DNA from: Lumnitzera littorea
Lineage: Eukaryota; Streptophyta; Magnoliopsida; Myrtales; Combretaceae
DNA length: 64,000 bases
Direction of reading: 5' to 3'
NCBI GenBank assembly: GCA_024138015.1
Contig: JAMXBB010000003.1
Location: 14,550,148 to 14,614,147, forward strand
The translations under genes were made by a program, and so were the position numbers. The first letter of the stretch is position 1. Each line of letters opens with the position of its first letter. Shown one piece after another: positions 24,137 to 35,289 of the stretch. The notes under the pieces were generated by a model that had not been told where the DNA came from, did no database searches, and saw only the letters and a program-made list of their open reading frames with translations.

Positions 24137-27100
24137 GTTCCCCGATGTTGTTGAAGAGTTTTCCTCAAATCTTGGCCCTCTTCTTCATCGGGTACATAGG
24201 GTGTTAGATCAGCTACATTAAAAGTAGCAGATACATCATATTTGTTGGGTAGCTCAAGCTCATAGGCATTATCGTTAATGTGCTTAAGAATCTTAAAAGG
24301 TCCATCTGATTTGGGGGAAAGCTCGTTCGTTCTCTTCATAAGGAAACGTTCCTTACTAAGATGGACCTAGATAAGGTCTTTGGGGCTGTAAACCACCTGT
24401 TTGCTTCCTCGGCTTCCTTACTCCTTCTGCCGGGTTACAGTCCGTGCTAGTTGTTCGGTAACCTTTTCATGCAACTTTTGGAATTGCTCAGTGCATCGTA
24501 GGCTGGATTTTCTTTCCCATTGTATGGCCAGGCTGATAGCCATATCTAAGGGTAAGTCGGGTTAAGTCCATAGACGACCTCAAAAGGTGGCCTTCCTATC
24601 GAGTTGTAAATTAATCGGTTTTAAGCGAACTCATAACAAGTAGGCATAGGTCCCAATCGTGTAAGTTCTTCCCCACAGTTGCTTACAAAAGGTTATTGAC
24701 AATCCTGTTTACTACTTTGGTCTGGCCGTCTGTCTAAGGGTGGCAAGAAGTATTGTACATAAGCTTAGTGCCGAGTTTTCTCCATAGGGTTTTCTGGAAG
24801 AAACTCGTAAACTTTAAGTCATGGTTAGACACAATACTTCTCGGCAAGTCGTACAGACGTACAACTTCCTATAAAAAGAGGTTAGCGATAAATAAAGCAT
24901 CATTAATTCTGTAGCAGGGAATGAAGTGGCTCATCTTATTGAACCAATTGACCACAACCATAATTGAGTCATGTCTTCTCGGAGTTAGAGGAAGGTCGAA
25001 CATGAAATCTATGCTTAAGTCAGTCTATGGGCATTTAAGTAAGGGCATGGGTGTATATTCTCTATATGGCTCTCTCCTTTCTTTCGTATGTTTACATACC
25101 TCTCACCTCTCAAGAATTCAGCGTACGTCCTTCATTATCCTAGGCCAATAGAAGTGTTCTTTCAATATTTTAGCCGTCCTCTTTTCTCCAAAGTAGCCAA
25201 CCAAGCCCCCAGCATGAGTTTCTCAGATGAGTAGCTCTTTAGCCAAACAACTTAGCACACAAACCTATTTGCCCCTCATTAGGAACCCTTCGCTTAAGTA
25301 AAACCCATCTACAGCTCCTCCAACATTGCACTTGGCTACTAGGGGCCTAAAATGTGGATCATATTCATACTGATCATGTAAAGTTCTAAATCCAAGTATC
25401 TTGGCTTGCAATGTTGTAACAATGGTATAATGACGAGAAAGGGCGTTTGCCACAGTGTTGGTGCTCCCTTTCTTATAGATGATGATGTAGCAGAAAGATT
25501 CCAGGAACTTGACCTATTTAGCATAACGTCGAGAAAGTTCTGTTGCCTATGAAGATGCTTGAGAGACTCATGATTTGAGTAGATGATGAATTCTCTTGGC
25601 AACAAATAACACTACCAATTCTGTAGTGTTTGGACAAGGGAGTATAACTCCTTGTTGTATGTTGAGTAATTCAATGCAACACCTCTAAGTTTCTCACTGA
25701 AATAGATAATTGGTCAGTGCTCTTGTATAAAGACAACACCAATGCTGACTCTAGGCGCGTCACATTCCACCCTAAAAACATTTAAGAAATCAAGAAAGAC
25801 GAGTATTAGGGCTGATCTCAATTTGGTTTTTATATCTCTAAAACTTTTCTAAGCTTTCCCCAACCATCTAAACTCAATGTTCTTCCTGGTCAATTCGGTT
25901 AAAGGAACAGTTATGGAACTGAAGTTTCTAACGAATCTATGATAGAATAAAGCTAACCATGGAAGCTTCTGACTTCAGCAGTATTAGTCATTATAGGCCA
26001 CTCAAGAATAGCTCTGACTTTCTCATTATCAACTCAAACTCCTTTCCCTAAAACAACATATTTGAGGAATATAATCTCACTTTGACAGAACACACATTTC
26101 TTTAAGTTGCCAAATAATCTCTCAGCATGGAGGATGTTTAGCACCAATCTTAAATGCTTAACAAAGGTAATGAGGTTAGCATTGTAGACGAGAATATCAT
26201 CAAAGTAAACCAGAATGCATTTGCTAATCAATGTTCTAAGCACATGATTCATTAACCACATAAATATACTTGGCGCATTAGTTAGACCAAATGGCATTAC
26301 CATCCATTCGAACAAACTATCCCTTGTCTTGAAGGCCATCTTCCATTCATCTTCAGGTCTCATTCGTATTTGGTGGTAACTACTCTTTAGGTCAATCTTC
26401 GAGAAGATGTGGGTACCATGTAACTCATTAAGCATATCATCTAACCATGGGATTAGATATCAGTACTTAATGGTAATTTTTTTAATGACATGACTATCAA
26501 TACACATTCTCCACGACCCATCTTTCTTAGATATTAGTACGGTGGTACGATACATGGGCTCATACTCTCTCGGATGTATTTGCGGCTTACCGACTCGTCT
26601 ACTTGTTTCTTTAGCTTGGTTGCTTTCTCAGGATTGAGCTTATAAGCAGGTTGGTTTGGTAAGGCAGCTCCAAGTTGGAGGTCGATGCAATGCTTAATGC
26701 TTCTTAAGGGAGCTAAACCTTTTGGCATCTTGGCAAGAAATAGGTCGGTATAGTCTTGAAGTAGTTGTTGTACCTCAACAAGTAAGCTTTTGGCTTCTCT
26801 TACCTCTAAGAGTTTCTTGGCTAAAAGGAGCACATAGTCCTCAGCCTTGACTTCTCGGGTAAACTAAGTTCGAGAAATCACAAAGGACTTCTGCTGTAGT
26901 GATCTAGCAACCTTCTCTTAGGCTTCTTGTACTTCATTAGGACTCATGGGTGTTGGTATAATTTTCTTCTTGTCTTTTTGGAATATGTAGGTGTTCCTAT
27001 ACCTATTGTGTAATACTCTTAAATCTAATAGCCATGGTGGGCCGAGTAAGATGTGAGAAGTGCACATGGGAAGGACCTTACACAACACCTCGTCTTTGTA

Positions 27101-27480
27101 CCTTTCACCAATGGCAATCGGTACTTTAACCTGCTTGGCAATGTGTAAGCCTTCGTTCTCATTCAGCTAGTGAATCTTGTACGGCTTAAGGTGCGGGAAT
27201 GTTCGCAATTTCATAGCCTTAACTACCCCTTATGCTATGAGATTGGTATACCTCCCTCCATCAATGATCAAGGTGCATAGCTTATCACTCACTCGACAAT
27301 TTGTATGGAAGAGATTCTCCCTTTGTGCATTCTCATCGACCGTAGAAGTGTTAAGAGATCAACATACAACAAAGCAGTACTTAGCACTGCCCTCAGGTGG
27401 TGTTTTGGCTTCGGGGTCTTCCTGAAACTCTTCTAGCATCTACTCAATTCCTATCTCTTTCTCCCCTTCGTTCGTAATCT
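24013..27480 (-). pseudogene. Element B pol: protease region, RT, RNase H, integrase (broken)
   Basis: Read on minus. The segment 26833-26534 is the protease-RT linker and RT start (LAPLRSIKHCIDL ... SRKYIRES). The best open stretch is 26435-26034. It is the RT palm with FSKIDLKSSYHQIRM, MPFGLTNAP and the intact catalytic VYFDDILVYN. RNase H lies about 25780-25340 (EFIIYSNHESLKHL). The integrase zinc region is about 25240-25140 (HFYW ... CEVCKH). The integrase tail, GPFKILKHINDNAYELELP, is within 24339-24013. Stops and shifts occur between these blocks. The C-terminus crosses the polypurine tract into the 3' LTR. I see no canonical chromodomain. Confidence 0.85.
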
Positions 27481-27499
27481 CTACTTCGAATTAGAGCAT

Positions 27500-28400
27500 G
27501 TCTCCCTTTATAGTTATGACCCATCAGTTCGGACATTAACCAGTCACCTATCCATAACCGAGACATTAAAGCACTTGATCTCTCAAGTCTTTCTTCCTGA
27601 CCTTTGACCTTAGTCTCTATAAACCTTAAGTTCCTCGGCCTTGCCCTTATCTTGGCCTTCTTCTAGTTGGCTTGGCACTTGCCCTCGACATTCCCTCTTA
27701 GAATCATTTGATTATCGATCATTCCCTTGTTGGCTTGGCATTTCGCTCTTGTTCAACACCATTGGTCAAGTACTTAGCATTCGGCTAATCTAGTTCCGCC
27801 TCTGCCTTTTGATTTCTATGCTACCTTAATAGCTTCATCCAGAGTCACAAGACTCTATAGCTCCACTATGTTACCAATCTCAGTTCTTAGCCCAAAAATG
27901 AATCACGCTATAGTTTGTGTCTTGGGCTCATCAACATTACATTGGATCATGAGCAACTGAAACTCTCGAAGATAGTCGTCCACGAATTGGCTACCTTGCT
28001 TTAAGTCTTGGAGACGTCAAAAAGTGTTTTGTTCGTAGTGTTTGGGAATGAACTTACTTCTCAAAACTCTCTTCATTTCATTCCATGTTCGAACTTATTG
28101 TCGGGCTCTCAGGCGGACATTCTACTTCTTCCACAACATCGCTGCATATCTAGAAAATTCTAATGTAGCCACTCGAATACGAACAGTGTTTTCATAATCA
28201 TAAAAGTCGAATATCTTTTCGATCTTCTCCTCTTAATCTAAGTAGTCATCAGTACTACCAGACCCATTGCAGCTCGAAATCTGTACTTTAAGGTATTCGG
28301 TGCCCCTAGGAGCCCTAACTTCATAATCGTCAACTTCAACATACTGTTCTTCCTCTTCATACTCCTCCACTTCATCTAATTCTAACCTCCGTCTCGCCAT
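27500..28400 (-). pseudogene. Element B gag (broken)
   Basis: Begins with ATG at 28400 (minus) and an acidic N-terminus (DEVEEYEEEEQYVEVDDYEV). The retrotransposon-gag block follows: EKIEKIFDFYDYEN, TWNEMKRVLRSKFIPKHYEQ, LQDLKQGSQFVDDYLREFQLL (about 28230-27960). Several stops and shifts follow. Matches the gag of element E block by block. Confidence 0.8.
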
Positions 28401-28870
28401 TCTTTCTGTACATCAGGGTGGTGCTTAGTTCATAGGAATGGGGTTTGGTGTATGTTGTTCATTTATTTGTCTTCTTAGCCTACATCTCACTTCTCGACCT
28501 TATTCAACAACTCTCTTACATGGCCCAGTTGCTAAAACTCTCTGTACTGAAACAACTAAATTAGCCACAATAGCAACAAGGTCTTGTATCTACTCATCGG
28601 TAGTACGGGTGTTTGTTGGGTAACTTAACAATTACCATGAGCATCACTTTTGGTATTGTTAATCTCTCCTTGAATACTAGGATTCGACATTCTTAAAACA
28701 AAGCTTTAGAAAATACTCTTCACACAAGAAATCCTCATAAACACATACACAAAATAGTATACGAATTGTGAACTGTGAACTTACTCTATTCTTCCAAGTG
28801 CAAAACAGAGTATCTCTAATAGCAAACTAGTAGGGACTAACACCACACAACTCTTGGCCTCAACCTTAAG

Positions 28871-28882
28871 CCTTGATACCAA
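28871..28882 (-). other. Element B primer binding site
   Basis: Minus strand TTGGTATCAAGG, seven bases inside the right LTR. It resembles the TGGTATCAGAGC type that pairs with initiator tRNA-Met. Confidence 0.7.
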
Positions 28883-28889
28883 GATTATA

Positions 28890-29769
28890 TGATGTGCTTA
28901 GGAGCTCAGTTATCACTAGGACTTACCGTAGTAGATTATAACCAATGGGTCCTTTGAAATATCGAAGAAACTTAGAGTAAGTGGGTTGACAAATTGGCTA
29001 TAGTAGTTGATGTGAAGCTGCTCGGAAGATATGACCCACATACGAACACAACATAACTTAACACTTCATTTGATATGATACACAAGTTAATGTTAAGGTC
29101 TACTCGCCACTAATCTTGAGCTACTCAGTAAGATTAGATAAGAGTGTATGATTGGAGAGAGTTGTCTCACAAGAACAGTATATTCAATGTCTATCTGTAA
29201 AGTAAGACGATTCCAACTAAAAGGAGAAGGAACTATTTAAAGTAATTCCATATGACAACATTATAAATAAAGAAATTACAAAAAGGCATAGACAAAAAGG
29301 GCATTCTTAATACATACAAAAGAGGGTAAAAAGGACAAAAGACAAAAAGGGAAAAGTAGTATAATGTTGATGAAATGGACAGGTGGCAATATAACATTAG
29401 TTCCGTACAAAGATTCTCTAGGTACAACAGCTGAGTAGAATCAAGATGTGGCAGCATGATGGATTACTGAGACGAGAAAGGGATGCAACAAGTATTGGTT
29501 AAAGGCCACAAGAAAAGTCCTTGGCCTAAAGTAGAATGTCTTGTCATATGGCAAGAAGCCCTTGGCAACTGGAGGTTCGATCATTTGGTACAAGAGGGAT
29601 AAAATAGAGAAAGGTGTAACCTTCCGGAGCTTTTAAGCAATTCAACCATCCTTCTTTTGTATAGTGTTTCTCGTCATCGGTAGGTTGACGAGAGAGAATT
29701 CTTGGGGTAAGGGATTAGAGGCCTTGGAGCCGTAGGCAAGTAAAAGGACCAGTAGTCGGCAGCTCATCA
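28890..29769 (-). repeat. Element B 5' LTR
   Basis: 880 bp, aligns throughout with 23259-24136. + strand start TGATGTGCTTAGGAGC, end CTCATCA. The intact TG...CA ends set the borders. Confidence 0.9.
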
Positions 29770-29774
29770 CCAGC

Positions 29775-30810
29775 CCCCGACCTCAACCGTACAGCCTTGC
29801 CATTTAAGATGGAGGCTTTCGTGGTTGGCTATGATCTGGTTGTCCGATGCCCCATTAGCTCCTCCACCAAGGGATAGGAAATCTCCTCGGTTAGATTCTT
29901 CCTTGTAAAGAATCGAAACAAGTAGTAAGGGAAAAGAAAACGAAGCAAAAGTAAAATACAAAACATTACCGTTCACCAACTCCACTGCAACTGGTACAGA
30001 CAAGGAAGATCTTTCTCCCATTTGATTAAAAGAGATGTTTGTTAGATGAAGTATCTCTACACTAGCACAATGGAAAATGGCGTTTGTAAAGGAAACAAAC
30101 TTATACCTTTAGCCCACTTCTTCACCATAACCTTCTTCATGCTGGGGAGGAGCTCAAAGATTAGATTCCAAAAGTACCTCCTTACTATCTCCGCAGCATT
30201 TATTTCTTGGCTGTCCTTGAAGGCCATGAAGGCTTGAATTTCCCTTGCAACCTTGGCATCACTGGGGCTAAGCTCCTTCTAAGCCTTAGTTTAGACTAGT
30301 TTGGTGTACTTCGTCCAGAAATCTGCCTCCTCGAGTAGCTTAACTACATTGTAGTCGTCTTACTAGACCTTCATAAAGTCCATGAGGCCATAAAACAATT
30401 TCCTCCCTCAACAATGTTAGAGGTACGGCTACCTCACCCCCCACACTCTTCTACATGTAGAAGTGGTTGAAAAGCTCAGGGGTAGCTCTAATCACCAAGT
30501 ACTCACACAACACTTGAAAGGCTTTCAATACCCTTTACCCATTGGGAGGGATTTGCACTGAACTGCATTGGTGAAAGTTGAAGAGTTCCTTCTCAAAGTT
30601 GCTTGGGGGGAGGCATTGCCTAAACTCTAGACACTTCTTGAACACTGTAAAGCGCCTCCCTAACAGCAAGGCTACCCTTCCTTCCCTACTTGGCAGTCAT
30701 ATTGTCCACCCAAGGATTGGCCTAGCGATGAAGTTGCCTAAAATCCAATTATGGGTAGAGGCCTGAGTCTCGCTTACACCACTGCTTGGGCCCTTATCTG
30801 TCCCAGCCAT
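29775..30810 (-). pseudogene. Element A antisense gene, N-terminal part
   Basis: ATG at 30810 (minus) begins MAGTDKGPSSGVSETQ. A conserved-looking globular block follows (FTVFKKCLEFRQCLPPS ... RVLKAFQVLCEYLVIRATPE, about 30660-30490). It resembles the plant 'putative gypsy-type transposon' N-terminal domain and the equivalent block of element D. A possible small intron with GT...AG (29969-29902) lies in the region after the globular block; the frame around it is damaged, so it is only suggestive. The gene is cut at 29775 by element B and continues at 23258. In-frame stops are present. Confidence 0.6.
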
Positions 30811-30940
30811 GTCAAACAAATCCTTGAGATGTAGCAAAGGAACATATACTTACATATCCTTGGGGATGGTATTGATAAGCCTTATTCTGTTTAGGGCCTC
30901 CATTGCCATCTTGGTGGAGATGTTGAGTTATGCTAGTTAT

Positions 30941-31403
30941 TGTTGGTGAATTTTGGGATGAGGAAAAATCCTACAAAAGAGATAGAAATGCTTGGTACTG
31001 GGGCCAGTTCAGTATGGCTACTCTGATGCCTAAGTTAGTGGGGTAACTTTATATGGAAAATATGTGAGCAAAAGGTGTTAAAGAGCTCTTACGAAGTTTC
31101 TTTCTAGTATTTATAGCTGGTTATAGTGTCCAAGGCAGTTGTCGAGATAATTGTTAAGATACGTGGAAGCTTCTTGACTTAACATCTCCCCTAATATGTA
31201 GGGATAGCAGGCAGTTATGTAATATAACCGTGGTTATGATAACCGTTCGCGCCATAGACTTGAATTCAAACTAGGAACGGACTTATTCTACTCGAAATAA
31301 ATGCTGTATATCATCTAACCAGTGGTATGCTGAATGGCACCATACCCAGCATATCGGCGGTTGAATGGACGAGTGTTAGATGAGCGAAAACTGGCTATCA
31401 ACA
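30941..31403 (-). repeat. Element D 3' LTR
   Basis: 463 bp. TATAAATA on minus near 31112-31120. Adjacent internal bases 31404-31421 are C-rich on +, which is the polypurine tract on the element strand. Similar to 43438-43911 throughout, with mostly transition differences. Confidence 0.9.
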
Positions 31404-31421
31404 TTTGCCCCCCCAACTCCC
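31404..31421 (-). other. Element D polypurine tract
   Basis: On the element strand this reads GGGAGTTGGGGGGGCAAA directly before the 3' LTR, the usual primer for plus-strand synthesis. Confidence 0.75.
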
Positions 31422-31447
31422 GTGTTCAAGTAGTCAATAAAGGGAGT

Positions 31448-31450
<3 letters not shown>

Positions 31451-31480
<30 letters not shown>
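31451..31480. repeat. (AT)n microsatellite
   Basis: About 15 AT units just inside the element D 3' LTR, upstream of the antisense gene. Confidence 0.95.
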
Positions 31481-31482
<2 letters not shown>

Positions 31483-31763
31483 CACTAGAGGTTGAATAGG
31501 AGAGTGATTCTTTAGATTTATGCCGAGTAATATGGGAAGTAGGATGGATCACATCCCAATCAAAAGGTTGTGATTTCTAAACTCCCGTTTGTTCGAGAAA
31601 CTAAGAAATTGGAGGCATAACATCTGTTACCTAGGTTATCGTTTTATTGTAGGCCTAATAACTGTCAGAAAGTTTTCAGCCGTAAAATTTTTGTCCGCAT
31701 TATTACCAGATCAACGCATCATTACTGTCAGAAGCAAAATTACGATTACGAGGACGAATCGTC

Positions 31764-31773
31764 TATATATAAA
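31764..31773 (+). promoter_or_regulatory. TATA box of the element D antisense gene
   Basis: TATATATAAA lies about 120 bases before the ATG at 31892. Pyrimidine-rich leader sequence follows. It is on + and so cannot serve the element's own genomic transcript, which runs on minus from the other LTR. Confidence 0.55.
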
Positions 31774-31891
31774 GCACTGTTTACAATTAGAATTCATTTC
31801 TCCGGTTGCATCTTAAACTTTTATTTGCTTTTTCGTCTTTAACCCTACATTCTTCAACTTGTGTTATATTATTTTGCACAATCATTTAGCT

Positions 31892-34470
31892 ATGGTTGGC
31901 AAAGTTGCTCGCAGACTTGTCCTCTTCAATTTCGAGGCAACGGAAACCGAGGCTACTCCCTCCCCAAACAATGAGTGAGGTGGCATGTTCTTCAGGCAAT
32001 TCGGCTGATAGTATGGAGGCAAGGTGGGATTGCTCAGATTAACAAGCTTCCTGTAGATAATTATCCTGAGGACAGGGAAGGGAGGTTGTCGATGAGATAT
32101 TTATATAACACAATAACATACTCTCATGACTCTTCGAATGGAATCGCCAGTTCCGTTGACAGAGTCCTTGTCACAAAATAAAATCAGTTCTGGCGAGATC
32201 TTCCTAAAACATAGAATCTAAGGAGGCTAAGAGATAGGGAGAGGGTATGCTTCCCAAGGGAGCGTGAGTTCCATATATGCTTGAAATATTTGGATTTCGG
32301 GTTGTGCTTCCCTTTTTCGGCTTTTATCAGGGGCTTCTTCAACTACTTCAGGGTCGTGCTGAGTATATTCTCACCTAATACATATAAGCTTTTAGCGTCT
32401 TTTGAGATAGTTTGTGAAGAAGTTGAGGTCAGGGCCATACCTCATTCGTTTCAATTCTTTTTTACTATTCGGAGGCAGCCTAATGGGTGGTATTTTGCTA
32501 TCGCAAGGCATGGGCGTAAGTTCATAGATGGGTTAGAGTTTAAGATCCACAAGTGGCATGACAAATCTGTGTTAATAGTGTCTGATAAGGACTTGGGCTT
32601 CTAAACCCAATGGATTGAGTCGATCCATACAAAAAATATAGATTTGATGCCGAATGATGCAGCAGCGGTGAAGAAAATTCAAGAGAGGAGGAGAAACAAA
32701 ATGTTCTTCTAGGACATCGAGAGAATTATACGGCGTTATGAAAATAGAGACCCAATATTTTCTGAAAAAGAAGGTATGCTAATGAATTACTGCCGTACTG
32801 AATATAGCCATAAGAGGAAAGCCGTTCTCGCGACTTGGGGGGAGAACTGTAGCCTTTGAGCCTTGCTCAGCATGGTAAATGTAAGTTCATCTTATACCTA
32901 TGTTATATTAATTTGTCTACTTATATTGCAAATATGGGTACTGGTGAGGTGAATTCTGCCAAGCTACTTGCTTAAGCTAAGGCAAAGAAGTCCAAGGCTG
33001 ATAAGAGGGCGACTACCTCAGCAACTACCATTCGGCTTGCTGTCGTAAAGAAGGCGACAAAGGAGGCTACAAAGAAGCAAGCGGTAGTACAAAAGACCTC
33101 TTGTCTTGTCAAGAAGTGGAAGGAAAGTGAGAAAACACAGCCAATCGAGGTTATTCATTTTGAGGAGCCTTAGGTTAAGATTAATCGAACTTTTGTCAAG
33201 CTGAAAGATGATGAATGTTGAGAGACACATCTCGGAGAAGGGGTTGAGAATGTCATTGCCGTAGAAGGGTTATCCTTGATAGTGGAGGTGGTGTTGAGCA
33301 ACAATAAAAGACTGGGCAAAGAGCTCATCGGCCAACTAGCTACTAAAAAGTCCAAAGATTCGGACGAGAGGGTGAAGGAGGCAATGCGCAATAAAGCACT
33401 CGGCATCAGTAGTGCCGAATTCATCCCCAATAAGGAGCTTGGTGAGTAATACATCCCGTGCTGGAACCACACAATTCTGGACACCGACTCAACCTTGGAC
33501 AACAGGATGAAGTCCTTAGCTTTAATGGAAGGAGTAATTCTTCCCAAGGATAGAGATTTTGTAAGAAAGGATGTTGATAGAGTTGGTGGTTGCAATAAGG
33601 CTCATATCACGGCCAAATTGTATGATCTAAGTATCCATAACCATTATTTCTAATTATCAAACTCATTTGAGTTACTAACATATTTCCTTTTTTAGATGAG
33701 TAGCCACATTCTGACAGCATTGGACAAGGTCGACAAGGAGGAGAAGAAGGTAATATCTTCAGTTGTATCAGTGTGTTATGTCGAATCATTATTGATTGTA
33801 TTAAATAAATTTGCTGTAGAGAGTCGAGGACACATTCAATGCCTTAAAAGCCCAAATTGTTACTGTCGAAAATGTGAGGATAAGGGCGGAGATGGAGGCA
33901 AGAAAGCTCCAAGAAGACCTTGTTTCCCATAAGTTGGCATATGACCTTGCTGCTGATGAAGTCTCAAATCTGAAGGCCAAAATGGAAGAGCAATACAAAG
34001 AGTTTGAAGGCTTAAAAGAGGAGTTACGGAAGAAGAAAGAAGAGTACTAAGGCCTTGGCCGAACTCTTTATATGATGAGTAAAGAGGAAGATAAGCTCAG
34101 AATGTAGATTAAAGAGTTGCAGACCAACAACTCAAACTTACAAAGCCGTATGGCCGAATTGGAGGAGACTGTGAAGAGAGGACCATCAGTTGAGGAGGCC
34201 CTCGATATAGTCACTCCTAGTCGGCAATATGAGAGACTTTTATGGAAGAAGTTGTTGGAGGGGGTTCAAGCGGCGAGAGAAGAGATTCTGAAGCTTCATC
34301 TTGATTACAATCTCTCTTGCCTTGACTTTACTGATGTTGACAATAAAGTCAGCAGCGCTAACGAAGATGAAGAGGAAGGTGCCAATATTTTGAATAAGGA
34401 TCATGGCATAGCTCATACCGAGGATCCGGAGGCAGACGAGAACTCATGTGCAGAGAAAGCAGAGTACTAA
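31892..34470 (+). pseudogene. Element D antisense gene: globular domain plus coiled coil, intron-containing
   Basis: Starts MVGKVARRLVLFNFEATETE at 31892. Frame 31975-32880 holds a globular block: LKYLDFGLCFPFSAFIRGFF, then LSIFSPNTYKLLASFEIV, then FFFTIRRQPNGWYF. It resembles the plant 'putative gypsy-type transposon' (Transposase_28-like) domain. A Lys/Ala-rich linker follows near 32990-33130, then an acidic region, then a long coiled coil 33696-34270 and an acidic tail ending in a stop at 34470. Exon 33696-33749 and exon 33820-34470 are in different frames and join in frame only if the 70-bp GT-AG segment 33750-33819 is removed. Four or five stops elsewhere show decay. The role is unknown; extra antisense ORFs are known in the Tat lineage, and the spliced structure is my inference. 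Confidence 0.65.
33750..33819 (+). other. 70-bp intron in the element D antisense gene
   Basis: Donor AAG|GTAATATC and acceptor TTTGCTGTAG|AGA. The interior is T-rich as in plant introns. Length is not a multiple of three. The coiled coil before (DKVDKEEKK) and after (RVEDTFNALKAQ) is continuous only after removal. Other candidate introns, with weaker borders, are 32881 to about 32932 and 33620-33695. Confidence 0.65.
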
Positions 34471-34664
34471 GAGAAAACCCCACCCTCCAGTCTAAGAATT
34501 ACATTTGTTGATTCCGATAGTAGGTCATAGGATTCTTTTATATTGTTTATACCTTTGTAACTGCATTAGCTAAATGAAATATCCTTCATATGACCCTTTT
34601 CAATAAGTTTTAGTTCACGCATTTAAGAGTTTCCTTGTTCTATCTCATACGTCCTTATTCATCA

Positions 34665-34990
34665 ACATGTTTCTACTCACATGCAAATTGTCTTTCGGCA
34701 CATTTTATTTCACATAAACACCTAATTCTTAGCATGTTTTAGTTCACAAGGTTAATTAATTTTCGACATGTTTTACTTCACATGCCTAAATATGTCTCGA
34801 CATGTTTTGTTTCATATGCTCAAATATGTCTTGACATATTTTGCTTCACACACCCATTTTTCTCAATATGTTTTATTTCACACACCTATTTTTCTCGACA
34901 TGTTTTATTTTACATGCACATTTTTCTCGATATGTTTTATTTCACATGTACATTTTTCTCGGCATGTTTTATTTCACAAGCTTAATTTTT
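34665..34990. repeat. Tandem repeat, 32-34-bp unit, element D
   Basis: About nine copies of a unit containing CATGTTTTATTTCACA. Marker positions are 34700, 34734, 34768, 34802, 34836, 34868, 34900, 34932 and 34964. It lies between the 3' ends of the convergent antisense gene (+) and integrase (-). The repeat produces spurious open frames. Confidence 0.88.
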
Positions 34991-35289
34991 ACGTCTTTAT
35001 AGACATTGTCTGTTAGCTATTTGAGGCGTGGACTAATAGCATTACTTAGCCATAAAATTACTTTATACAGTTTGTTAGCCGCAGTAGACTAGAACTTATT
35101 GACTTATCATTGATAAGAGGGATAAGAAACATGAGACTTTTAACACAACTTAAATAAGTACTGTGGTCTTACAGACAAATTGGCCATCGCCAAATGAGTG
35201 GTGATAAAAATCATTCGATAGATTAATTGAAATATAATTTTAGATTCTCGGCATTCGACGTTCAAGGGATGATAGATTCGTCTAACCTT

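Larger units (their letters stand above)
23259..29769 (-). mobile_element. Element B: chromovirus-like Ty3/gypsy element inserted in element A
   Basis: 6,511 bp with LTRs 23259-24136 and 28890-29769. Target duplication ccaac (23254-23258) / ccagc (29770-29774), one transition apart. The PBS is next to the right LTR, so transcription is on the minus strand. Gag, RT, RNase H and integrase follow in Ty3 order. Same family as element E (matching LTR end and PBS region). It interrupts the antisense gene of element A. Decayed by stops and frameshifts. Confidence 0.92.

Noticed and set aside
31440..31490. Possible CRISPR-like or regulatory array
   Set aside because: It is a plain (AT)n microsatellite; no CRISPR array or bacterial feature is present in the window.
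33170..33595. 141-codon minus-strand open frame
   Set aside because: Antisense shadow of the element D antisense gene (+).
34768..35016. 82- and 67-codon open frames rich in Phe and His
   Set aside because: They are produced by the 32-34-bp tandem repeat.
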